64,000 nt of DNA from Nematostella vectensis (Eukaryota; Cnidaria; Anthozoa; Actiniaria; Edwardsiidae), in contig NC_064040.1 of NCBI RefSeq assembly GCF_932526225.1, forward strand, positions 15,186,494 to 15,250,493. The letters are read 5' to 3'. Positions within the stretch are counted from its first letter, which is position 1. The number at the start of each line of letters is the position of its first letter. This document shows, piece by piece, positions 46,920 through 58,486 of this stretch. Both the position numbers and the translations under genes were made by a program. The notes below the pieces were generated by a model. The model had not been told where the DNA came from and searched no databases. It saw only the letters and a list, made by a program, of their open reading frames with translations.

Positions 46920-46992
46920 CGAGCCAAGACCTATGATGTCACCTCTATAAAATACTGAGTGTATAAAGGAGTGGCGGATGAACGCTGGCTCG
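46920..46992 (+). promoter_or_regulatory. SELENON: SECIS element
   Basis: It lies in the 3' UTR, 14 bases after the stop. Helix I pairs CGAGCCA (46920-46926) with TGGCTCG (46986-46992). The quartet is ATGAT (46933-46937) facing GGAT (46976-46979), giving the tandem G.A pairs. Helix II pairs GTCAC with GTGGC, then TCTATA with TATAAAGG with small bulges. The apical loop opens with the AAAA (46949-46952) expected for the conserved A-A, 11-12 bases after the quartet. All required parts of a eukaryotic SECIS are present at the right distances. Confidence 0.9.
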
Positions 46993-47113
46993 ATCTCCCC
47001 TGGGATACCTGTGTGCTTTTGTAGTCGTTTCTAGTGGTAGTAGTTTATTTATAGTAGTGTAGAAATGTATAAAAGACAAAATTAAAAATAATACTTTATT
47101 AAAACAATTTTAA

Positions 47114-47119
47114 AATAAA
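47114..47119 (+). terminator. Candidate SELENON poly(A) signal
   Basis: AATAAA lies 208 bases after the stop and 122 bases after the SECIS, so the SECIS would be retained in the mRNA. No cleavage-site evidence is available. Confidence 0.5.
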
Positions 47120-47657
47120 AATCTTTATCTAGATGGACGCAAGTACATAAAATTGATAGAGTAATGATAACTTTTAAGTTAGTTTGAGAATAAGTCCTTC
47201 TTGAAATGTTGAAAGGATCGGGGCTATCATAGGAGAACCACTCAAACGCCTCTGTAAATGAAAAATCTATCGCAGAGTTCTATAACGATGTGCACGTTCG
47301 CCTCTTTTTTCTTTTTTCAAGAGCATTTCTATAACTGCCCCAATCACATGTAACTCCAATCATTGTAAATCTGATCCCCTGTACACTGTAGCGATCGGAG
47401 CCATCATACGCAGGGCCATATCAGGGGCGGGGCCCATTGTTTCTTAATGTTTATGTATCGCCCTCCCCCCCCCCCCCCCCCCACAAAAAAAAATAATTCG
47501 AGGCTTGCTACAGCTATGTATGGAAACGAGAATCGTATGGGACGTTGCCCCACGCCTGGCTTGACTTTGTTATCATAGTGACTGAGTCCCATGGCGTCTC
47601 CAAAAGTAATCCGAATATTGTATGGGGTTGCGTGACATGCATGACTTGACATTATCA

Positions 47658-50600
47658 TTACAGTGAATGAACCTCAGGTACTTTCGCCCCAATCATGGCA
47701 TCTCCATGGGTGTTCCAGATCTTGTAATCTCCGGTGCTGAACTCAGAGGCTGATACAGAAAAGAAGGCAAGCATTTACTAAGTTTCTTTGAAAAAACGAG
47801 CAGTTGTATGTTTTACATTGGCTAAATACCGTTGACACCCGGAAATTATGTTTAAACGTGTACCATAAAAGATCGGCCAAATTTTCCAAAGAGAACACGT
47901 AGTTTTAGTTATGTATTTGTAATCTTCCGATGACTCGAACTCCAGATAGCTTGAGCTATTTTCGATTTCCCTTCAAGGTTTTGTGTTAATAAGATTCGAA
48001 TTGACAATTTGAGAAAACAGGTAACCCACGTAATAAACCTTTAGAGAATTGAGGGTTTGATAATTCCAATAACATTTTCGGGTCAGTACGCAGCTCTTAC
48101 AAGCTGCAATTTGATTGGGCAAATGAACAATATCCGCACCTTGACACAAAGAACGAGAAGAATAGAGACAAAAGAACTCCTTTGTAGAGCAAAGATAATA
48201 GGAGACAAAGCAGCTGCGTACTTACTCACATTTTCACTTACAGGTAATGAACTTACAGGTAATGAATTTGAATTTTGAGCTAGGATAGATATTGAGTGAA
48301 CGAGGATCCACAACACATCCCGTCATCGTGAAGTAAGACAACTTGAAAAAAACCTGCAAAACGAGTGATAAGTTCACAAAAACAAGAATGCGTGACATCA
48401 GACAGGATGCGTGACATCATACAGGGGCGGCGGAAGGGAGTTGAGGGACAGGAGGCTATGTTGAGCGGATGACGTTTATTGCATGTGAATTCCAGTTTTT
48501 TAAACTAAATGGTGCACACAGATGCATTATACAGCCTCCACTACGCCGCCCCTGAGATAACACTAGTAGTAGCGCGGGGACCATATTAACACGATTTTCT
48601 TCAAGCTCTTATTTTGATTGTGTTAGCTCTGTTTTTGTTGTGGTGAATATATAAGGAAGATCGTGATAGTACATGACTCAATAATGGAGTTGATAGCAAG
48701 GCCAATAAGAAGGAAGCCATAAGCCACCATGTTTTTAAGCGGTCCAACTCGTACAGGGTGGGGGAGGGGGGGTGGGGGCATACCTGCACGTAGCTGTTGA
48801 TGCCTTCACAAAATGGGTCCTCAATGAAGCCTCCTGCCTCGGGTGCATTCTGGGATATTGCCTCTACGTCCCCGAAATACACTGTAGCAGAAACTGTGGT
48901 TTCTAGAGACTTCGGGAACTTTTGCCCTGGTACGGATACATGAAAGACACAACAGAAGTCAAAGTATATTTGATTATTCTTTATTACAGAAAAAACAGCA
49001 CTTACCTATGTTCCAAACTAGCCGTCTCTTCTCGGGTGTAATGACCAATGTCCCGGATGAAGGACCAGCCGACTCCACCCTCATTATAAGACCCCTTAAG
49101 GTAACAAAAAACAAGGATTTGTTAACAGGCTGACAAACAAAACATGTATTCAAGCAAGAAACAAGAATTACCAAGCAGTAGAGGATCTAGGGGGAGGGTT
49201 TAGGGGGTTTAAATCCCCCCTTTGGGCTGCCAGAAAGCCATATGTAACAAAAAATTATCTCCCCCCCTTTGTCACTGAGACAAACCCTAGATCTGCCCTT
49301 GCCAAGATACTTCACATGAAAACACCATTGCAAGAAAGTTTATTAAATGTCAGGAAAATATATCAACACAATGTTGCAGTGGTATGCAGTGGCCACTATG
49401 AAAATAGAATAGTTTTGCTGTAGTTTTCACTGCCCTTCGTCGGTGCCAAAAAGCAAGGCTTTCCTCTGAGTTGTATTATCCAGTTTGGTTGCTTCTTTGT
49501 CACTTCATTTAAAATATGTCCGTTTGAGTTATGAAAATTCATAACCAAACACAAATAACAAATATGTACTTTTATTTTATACATACTGAGAAATACTCCT
49601 TGAAAACATATTCAGTTAATTTTCGTTCGTTCACTCGTCTCAGCAAACAGAGGCGCGAACGGTGTTTTTTCACCGTGAAGAAAAGTCGTTTGCGGTTCTG
49701 ATTGGACGATAATTTTTCACTGCACTTGAATGGCTTCAATCCCAACGCGGGAAGACGGGTAGCTTTGCATGTCACTTTTGTTATTGAGCTCTATTGAGCG
49801 AGAGAATGAAATTTTACTTTGAAAATGGAATACAAAGCAGGCCCGTACCCAGGATTTTTCTTTGGGGTTGCGAAATCCGAAAAAGTGGACCTGATTTTTT
49901 ACGGGGGAATGGGGAGTTCTCTGATAAATTTTTTTTTATGTCTTTGCAGTATCTCCACGGGACGTTTATTGTCGGATTTGGCTACAAAAAAGTCTGACTT
50001 ATGGATTGATGGCATATCGGAGTGACCTAGCTTATGATTTATAGTTTTGTCTACAAATAGCACGTCTATTGACAAACAAAGGTGGACTTACGGCCGTTGT
50101 AGGGGGGGGGGGATGCGTTCGCACCCCCTGCACACCCCCTGGGTACGGGCCTGAAAAGCATTCAAAATAGAAGACAATAGATTTGCTACTCTCAATGACA
50201 CTGTAGAGGATTATGTAAAAAGTTTTGAAAACAAGAATACAAAGGGAAAAACCGAGCGAGATGTTAAAACGCTATCTAACATCGCAGGCTCGCGCGTGAC
50301 ATTAACGAGACAGATTCATTTCAATGTAAGTTTCTGTCTGTCTTCAACTGAACCGTTGAACAGCACAAACCTCGGAGCCTCTGCAACCAATTCTAGTAAA
50401 ATGCTATGTAATAAGCTAATTATAAATTTCTCAATAGGTATATAATAAACAAAATACAGCATGGAGAGCGCTTTGTACAGTTTTTATTCACTCGTTTTTT
50501 AAATAAAAACTCACTCGTTCGTTTTTTGATACTGCACAGCCCGTGAATAAAAACCGTACGCGCGCACTTTCCATGTAGTATTCTCCAAGTCTTGTATCTG

Positions 50601-53600
50601 AACACAGCCCTGTGAACTGTATACTGTTGCTCTTACCTTTTGAAAAATGGAAGATGTGCCTCGCAATAATCAAAAGAGTTCTTGACTTTAGCATTTAACT
50701 TAAGCTGAAGGGAAATCTGCACTACTTTTGCATCACCCTACACAAAATGAATGACAATGCAATAAGTATAACTTGCTACTCAGTGTGATTTTTATCATAT
50801 GTTTTCTTATACAAGCAAGATCCCTTATGCAATAACCTGGGGGTACCAGGGGCTACGAGCTTCGCGGCGACAACAATTTCGCTCAAAACGTTTTCACTGC
50901 GAAGCTTGGAGCCTCTGGTACCCAGGCTACTTATGCAAAAGTCTCCCATGGAATGGAGATAAATAGGGGTGGGGTGTGGCTTAGAAATAATAACAAAAGA
51001 ACAAATGTGAAAGCTATATAATGTCTTTTTTGGCTTCATTCGCAGGGAAAGGGCACCTATATTCCCATAGTTATAAAGTAAACAAACCATAAGGTATTAC
51101 GATTATACACAATCCACGCTTATAATCAATACTGTAAAAGCTGTAATATGCCATGGAGTCTTATTCTTTTCTGGCTCCTACAAAACTCTCAAATGCTTTA
51201 AATAAGTATAAATTATGTTTTTTTCTGTACATTAACAATGACATTTTGGTGCTTTTTTTTACATTCCAACCAAGTTATGTTTCTTATGCCTCTGAAGGGG
51301 AAAAGAGGGGGACAAACTGTGGTTTCCAATGATATGTAAACTCTTGCCATTAATGTCAAACAGCTAAATACTGTAGCCTTCTGGCATATGCCATTCAAAA
51401 TCCTTCAAAGCGTTTTTATTGGCCAGCACTGAAATGGTTTCAAATCTCACCATCTCTCTGCAAGGCATTAGCTTATCAAAGCCCCAAGTGTAATTATATT
51501 GTTAGTTTGGATGATGGAAGCCAGATGGTGATTTAGCAGTTTAGCAGTATGATGAAAACCGCAGTAATAGAGAGAGGGGGCATATGTCAAGAAATTGGCT
51601 CTGGGGGCATGGCCATTTCCCTACTGGTCATTTCCTTATAATTTTTAAAATATTGGGGGGGGGGGCACATGCCCTCAGTGCCCCCCCTGCTATGGCCCTG
51701 TATAAATATTTGTAAGATTGAAGATAAAAACTAAAGTAATCCCCTTGCTATAATGCTGGCAATGTATTTTGAAATAGGTGTACTTTGTACTCACTCTCAT
51801 TTGGTAAATGCCCTCAATAGGAAGACCGCTGACCATTCCAGAGTAGTGACAGAGTGGAAATGACTCCAATGGGGGCCTGAATCTTACTCGCCTCCCTGCT
51901 GACCCAGGCCCCAGAGGGCCAGACTCGGTTGAGGAGTCCTGGAAATAGGTATCCCCCTCCTGTACACTGGGGTGGACAATGAGGAATTTCAGGGCTGGAG
52001 ATATGATGCTTGCTGTGATCTCTGGGATACCCTCCAAATCAGCCTTAAAACACAATTCAGGAAAATGTTTCATACCACCTGAGCAACAAAAGAGAACACA
52101 TCCCCCAATAAAAAAAAAAAAAAGAAATAAAATCCTGGTCTATACCTTGCACATGATTATTCCAAACAGTTGAACGGCATCAGTGGAGGAGTCTGTGCCA
52201 TGCTAAAATAACAGAGTTTGAACAGATGCTGTTGAAATTGTATCCATCTTATTTTAATGTGATTCTTACCAGCCTATGGGTTACCCCTTCTTTTTAGAGT
52301 CTTGAGTCTTTCTGTAGCAAGATTGTATTGTAACTCTACTTATTCTTTTTTCAACTGATGTTTATGACATACCTTAACCAAGTTATCCAAAAACAAGCTC
52401 GAAAAAAAAACTGTGGCCCTAGTTATTAAGAGACCGGATAGTTCAGGCTAAAATTCCTAAATTTGACAAAAGTCTTGAGCTCGGATTCTGAAATGCAGGT
52501 CTCGAATTTACCCATCACTAACCCTCCAAGTGGAGGAAGCCTGTTCCTATATATCTTTCTAGGAGGATTTGGTTGTTTTCTGCAAAATTAACTCTCTTGT
52601 AAGACTTAGAGAAAGGAAAAAGGAGTCTGTTTAGTAAAACTGTTCACTTATGAGAATAGCTTCCTCATACTAGATAGACTAGGATGACTGATTAAGAACA
52701 AGATGTTTGAAAGATATAGTTTATTAACGTATGTAACAAGTAATCACTAAATTTGGCAAAGCAGAGTTATTTACCCAGTTTGATAGCCATACTTTTATTT
52801 AGTATCTCACCTGGGCTGCTTTTATTTCTTCTCTTATGGTGAATACCAGCTGCTGTTTTCCTTTGTGCAAAACAGGTTTCCAGGCTGGGATCTACCATGT
52901 AAAACATTATAGGGGTGTGGATATAGCCAAGGGGGAAGGGTGGGGTCCTATTACCTCTTTACAAGGCAAAACATTGAAGGGGTGTGGATATGAACAAGGG
53001 GGAAGGGCGGGGTCCATGTTACCTCTTTACAAGGCAAAACATTATAGGGGTGTGGATATAGCCAAGGGGGAAGGGTGGGGTTCATGTAACATCTTACCTA
53101 CAAGGCAAAACATTGTAGGGGTGTGGATATGACCAAGGGGGGAGGGCAGGGTCCATGTTACCTCTTATCATAAGGTTAAAAATTATAGGGGTGTGGATAT
53201 GACCAAGGGAAAAGGGTGGGTGGGGTTAATGTTAACTTATTAACAATCTGAAACATTGTTGGGGTGAAAGAAGCTGTCTTCCAAAACCCCCCAACCTCCT
53301 TGGCTACAGGTCTAATCTGACATTAAATGTTACAAGAATAACCCCATCAACATATCAAGATATATATTATCTAATCAATTAAAAGGTTAATTGAATGACC
53401 AACTGGCTGAAGAAATTCATTTCTTTAGTTGACTAATTTATTGATTTAGAAAAATATGATTACCTTTCCTTTTTGAGTGGAGGCAATATCTTTTCCTTGA
53501 ATCAGAGCTTGAACTGTGGTTGGGTTGACATCAAGTGGAGTCCCAAATGGACACCCAACAGATAGGAACGAGTGTAGATCCCTTGCTTTGGACAACAGCT

Positions 53601-56600
53601 GATGGAACAGAAAAAATTGACACGTTTTTTTAAATTTAAATGGGTGCTCGCACATTAGTTTGATAAGTTTGATAAGATATGAAAAGTGTGTAGCAAAACA
53701 ATGTTAAATTCTTACTTGCCCAAGTGTTATAAATAGAAAAAAAAACAATTCTCAATGAAAGGGATTTTATAGAAAGTATGAAGTTGGTTTATTTATGCAA
53801 TTTCAAGGTTTCTAAGGCAGCCTATGGCTTTACGGTTCAATGCCTTTGGTTGGCAGAAGTCAGAACATAATTTTGGCGTTTGTATTTGTTGGTGATAATT
53901 TGCAGAATGCTGAGAACTGTTGGTAATATTTCATTAAAATCTATTAGAAGCTTGTAAAATAAACCTGTTCTTTTGTAGTCCATGATCCAACAAAGTCTGC
54001 TACAGAATGCAACATTGAGTACCCAACAGTCACACCAGGCCTGTAAAAACATAATAAAATTAAGGTCTTGGTAAATTTGACACCACTGTTTGCTTTTGGT
54101 GGTTTTTGCAAAACCTGTATCAATAGTTTTTATACTTTATTTTGGCCCAAAAATTTTTTTCCATAAATCGTATTCTAAGACGAATAAAAAGGGCCTTTGC
54201 TGTTTCCCGTGACCTGTTGACCGTGAATTCACGCCAAATCTTTGACTTGTATTATTTTAAGGCGAGAACTCAAGCTTGTCGGGCGTAGCATCGTGCGAGT
54301 TTTAAGATATCGCCTTCAAATTTTCGATATCTGATAGATAATTATGCCATATAGAGAGATAATTCCTCACCCCCTATGTCATAAAGGGGGTGAGGAATTT
54401 TCGACTGAAGATCGCTTTTATAGCACTTTTCGTGTCCAAATTTTGCCAGAAATGAGAGTTCCAACTATGATTCGTGATATTTTGTTGACAGTGTCAAATA
54501 ACAACAAATTCTAAAACACTTTGGTAGATCATCTATCTGTCATTGAGATGCAATTATGTGCAAGTGCATGCGCAATAACGTGAAGGGGCATTATGCTCTA
54601 GAATAAACTCAGTACTTTCGAGTTTGGGGCCTCAAAACTTAAACGTGGAATAAGCCATTGCAAAAATAAAACATGCAGGAGATATTTCAATCTTTTATCT
54701 TTTATTTGATATATAGTTTGTACATGTAGTGAAAATTGCGGCACGACAATATTTTTTTCTGCGGACACGTAGTTTACCTTAACCGAGACTTTAAAAGTGT
54801 GTTTTATCACTACAATTAGATGTAAATAATTTTAATGGTTCTTACAGCTCAATTAGGGGTGGTCTTTGTGCAGAAATGTCTTGCTCCACCAAAGGAACAC
54901 ATGCAAACACTAGTCCAAACTGATAAAAAAACAAAAGTGGCAATTAACTATTTTACTTTTCTGTAGTCTACTAAAGGGACTTATTACAGTAGTCGGCAAC
55001 TATTCAGAATTTTCAAGCTTATTAAATAATTGTCATACATTACTAGCAATAGGTTGATTATGCTAAAGGATATAAAATCTTTTTGTTTTATAAAAAAAAA
55101 CATTTTTATTAGAACTTCCAGCCTGAGATTTCACAAAATTCTAAGAACATGCTAAGAACATGTTATTGTTTTGTTATTGTGATGCATTGTAATAAAATGC
55201 ATAATAAAATTGTGTTCAAAATGAAAAGATAGAAGATGATTATGTTTATTGATAATTTGTGTAATTCTCTTCCATACTTTCCTCCGTATAATATTTTTAT
55301 ATACTGAAATTTAAAAACACCGTTTCAACCTTAAAATGCTCAAAAATAAGAACTCCCAGCCTCAACTGAAATTTGATGTTCTTAATAAATAAAAAGTGTA
55401 TGAAAGTGCTTTAACTCACCTTTTCTAAAATGACAACTGGCCACAGAATTCTTCCATTCTTTAGTAGTACCTCGTAAACAGGCTTTGATTGTGCCTTCAT
55501 ACAGGAATCATGCTTGGGATTAAACTAAAAAATGCAATTAACTTAGTCAAGTTAAAGAAAAAGAATGCCTAGAAAATAGATTTAACAACATTATTGCATA
55601 ATAAATCTACTTATGTGTATTTCCTTGAAAGTGATAGTTATGATTATTACAAGGTGCAGGGTGCCTGTTTTTGGTCAAAACAACTGCCTCGTTGCTCCTA
55701 GCTAGCTATAGTCCTGAGGTACATCTCTGAATGAGGGGGCTCAATACATAGCTGTCAACTCAAGTTGGACAGAAATCTTGTGAAATACAGTAAATATGTG
55801 AAAAAAAACCCAAGAGAGCCAATGTGGGTGAATACAGAGAATGTATGAACATTCTCACAAAAAGGCTTGTGGTGAAGTGAATTGACTGTAATTCATATGA
55901 ACAACGATATTCTTAAATAGTTTGTTTTACAAACATCTGCTTAATGACACAATAAAGATTAATTTTCTAAGAAAAAATACCTCTTCATTGGACTGTGGTT
56001 TCTTGTGACCCAACTCATCCAAAATGGCATTACAGAGATCAAGATCTAAAGGGAGATCTACGTGACTGTGGAATTGTAGAATGCTTGCCCGACGCTCAAC
56101 CGTGCTGAAACGCCTGTAAATAAATGAATTCAATCAAATCAGGGATGGATCCAGGCCTAACATTGATTGATTCCAAATGGTCACGGACCAATCAAGGGGG
56201 GGGGGGGGTATAGGGGCATGCCCAACAGGAAATTTATGAAATTACGTGTTTGAAACATGCAATCTGCAGATTTTTTTAAGAATGCATTTGGCATTTTAGG
56301 GATTTATATAGTCAAATAATAAATTCAAGGTTAAGTTTCACCGTGCTGTATAAAACTTATGGTCATTTAAAACAGTGAGTGACTTCATTCATCGATTAGT
56401 CAGTTATTTCTACCTAATTCAACCAAATTTGTGTTCTTGAAAGTGTGGCGAGGCAAGTACCAGTTATTCTCTTCGAATACCCCTTGGCAATATCCAAATG
56501 GTGTGATTGTTATATATAAAAAACAACCTCCCCTTGCATTTTAACGTAGCTTGTGCCACACAGACAGCAACTAGTATCAATAATTGTTTCTATGACCTCT

Positions 56601-57855
56601 CGATTCTAAGCAATTTTACGGTGGATTATCCCATCTAGTTGCTGATCTATTGGCACTTCTCCTCTTTGCATGTTTCTCCTAGATTCATTCATTAGAGGCA
56701 CCGTGTACTGGCCAATTGTGCTTGTGCGGTATCTTTTGCTAATGTTGAAACTACAAGAGGTGATTTTACTAGCCTATTTACCTTACTGAAATAACAGCCG
56801 AAAATCTTCCCAAATAAAACACAGGGCAAACAGAAATCCCATTTATGTACTAAGAATACACTGTCCGGGGGTTTTGCTAAAAAACATTATGTATTTTACT
56901 TACGAAGGCGACCACTTTCCATTGCCATATACTCATAGAGAACTTGGAAGAGTTATTGTCTGGTCGCCACACTTTCATTATTAATCCCAACTTCTAGGGA
57001 TCTGAATTCGATCAAATTCTACACCATAATCAAAAGGATAACACTCCTTCTTTCGGCAGACAGGCTCTTCAGGAGAAAAGTCTGCATTTTGTGAAGCCAT
57101 GCTTTGCTCGGTTCTCGGTTCGAGAGATGTGTACAAGAGATCACACGCTAAAGCTAGCAAAGGCCTACTTTCTCAGGGGTAGAATCAGGATTTTATTGTC
57201 AACTGATTCCAAAGTGATTCACACGTTATAGCAACCAATCAAAACAGAGCTTGAGTGATTCCGTGTGGACCGTAGGCAATCGGTGAAGAGCTTGAGTAGT
57301 TCCAGAACACGCACATAATTTTTATACACGCGCAAAATTTCTAAATGGGTCCCCTCCCCCAAACTAGATTTATCACTCACCATCAGGAGCAATATTTCCC
57401 GTGGGGGGACCGGAAATGCTGTCCAAGCGCTAAAGGAAATAACATAGCCTACGTGCAGGGCTAGAAATAACAGCGAAACAACCCAGGAAGCAGGTCTAAT
57501 AGTGTTTAAATAACAGACAACAGTAGATGTTTATTTTATTGAACGTTCTAAAATTCAAATCTACATAAAAAAAAACATTTTTCTGGGATTTTGAGTGATT
57601 CACTGGAATCAGTTGAATCAGTCTGGATCCACCCCTGCCAATGGGCATTAAAATGGGAATCTGTGTATTCGTGGTATTGTACTTTTTTCTTACCCGAGCA
57701 AGCTAGTAAACTGTGGAACATAAAATGACTTAACTTTAAGTGTTTTTGTTTTGTTTGATTAGACATATTTTTATATCTTACCTCGAGAAAATGACAGGAT
57801 TCAAGCCTTTGTCCAGCCCAGTATTCAAGATCACCCAAAGTCCACGTAAACTCAT
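47658..57855 (-). CDS. AP5M1: AP-5 complex subunit mu-1
   Basis: Fourteen exons, minus strand: 57855-57782, 56113-55981, 55524-55420, 54919-54846, 54040-53965, 53598-53464, 52891-52811, 52202-52146, 52043-51795, 50737-50637, 49094-49006, 48926-48784, 48353-48257 and 47749-47658. Phases agree throughout and give 501 residues, against about 490 in human. AP-5 is the adaptor complex acting with SPG11 and SPG15 on late endosomes; mu-1 carries the mu homology domain. Diagnostic blocks are VIFSRRFSTVERRA (exons 1-2), VFACVPLVEQ, GCPFGTPLD, RPPLESFPLC, SFDYCEAHLPFF, IGQKFPKSLE, YFTMTGC and the C-terminal GDYKIWNTHGD. Exon 7's acceptor (ATGGTAG|ATCCCAGCC) has a weak pyrimidine tract and is the least sure join. 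Exon 13 has two possible donors 15 bases apart. Introns hold MITEs and a tandem array. Confidence 0.93.
49838..50153. mobile_element. MITE with CAGGCCCGTACCCAGG termini, copy 1
   Basis: The two ends are a perfect 16-base inverted repeat. The flanks CAAAG and AAAAG agree at four of five positions and may be a 5-bp target duplication. The interior includes a G run (50102-50112) and no gene. It lies in AP5M1 intron 10. Confidence 0.85.
50836..50926. mobile_element. 91-bp palindromic mini-element
   Basis: Left arm CCTGGGGGTACCAGGGGCTA continues to CGAGCTTCGCGG. The right arm is its near inverse, CTGCGAAGCTTGGAGCCTC then TGGTACCCAGG. Arms of about 32 bases enclose a short AT-rich centre. It would fold into a strong hairpin in either strand. 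It lies in AP5M1 intron 9. Confidence 0.7.
52897..53245 (+). repeat. Tandem 64-70-bp array in AP5M1 intron 6
   Basis: Five units of ACATTATAGGGGTGTGGATA, then an AGGGGGAAGGG(T/C)GGGGT core and a TTACCTCTTTACAAGGCAAA end, growing more degenerate to the right. The array begins only a few bases upstream of the AP5M1 exon 7 acceptor. Confidence 0.8.
54359..54400. other. Perfect short hairpin in AP5M1 intron 4
   Basis: AATTCCTCACCCCC and GGGGGTGAGGAATT form a perfect 14-base stem with an 11-base loop. No element or regulatory role is assigned. Confidence 0.6.
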
Positions 57856-58486
57856 TAGTGCGTTATCATTCTATGCCATTACAACTCTTGATTAAAACCA
57901 CAATTAACTGCAAAACACCTAAACCGCGATATTTTCTCTTTTAGCGCAACTCGTCCGCCATCTTGGATAGAAGACTCAGTCACGCATGCTACAGTCACCG
58001 AAAGTTGTTCTAATCCACAAGCAGACAAGGTCAGTCAAGGATACAGGAAGTCACGAGTAGTCCAGAGTCCATTTCCGGTTGAATTTGCCTTTCTGCACTC
58101 GCATTTACTTTGGCGTAAATGACATCTCCATCTCCCATTTTTTCTGTCACTGGGCAAATCTTGTTGAATTATCAACGCAAAAGTACAAGGGACAGTTTGG
58201 TTATCGGGTAATTGTAAAATATCGGTTAACTCACACCACTTATTAGCTTTATTTCAATGTCAATCAACATTGTCTAGGGAATCAACGATTGGCCAATTAG
58301 CGACCTGTATTTTGTGACGAAAACCCCGCCGAGGACAAACTTTGAACCCAAATTGAATTCGCGCAAAGGATTTTTACCATAGAGAAGGTTCAAGGATAAA
58401 AGCCGTGGATCCGGAGTCCGGGATTAGACGAGCTTATTCTCTCCTAAACAACGAACCGCAGCAAGTTAACGTTGAAATACAAAGAA
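57856..58486. promoter_or_regulatory. Bidirectional promoter region, AP5M1 / acyltransferase
   Basis: The two start codons face away from each other, 631 bases apart. A strong YY1-type site, CCGCCATCTTGG (57955-57966, CCAAGATGGCGG on the minus strand), lies about 100 bases before the AP5M1 start, a common position in TATA-less animal promoters. No TATA box was seen near either start. Confidence 0.5.
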
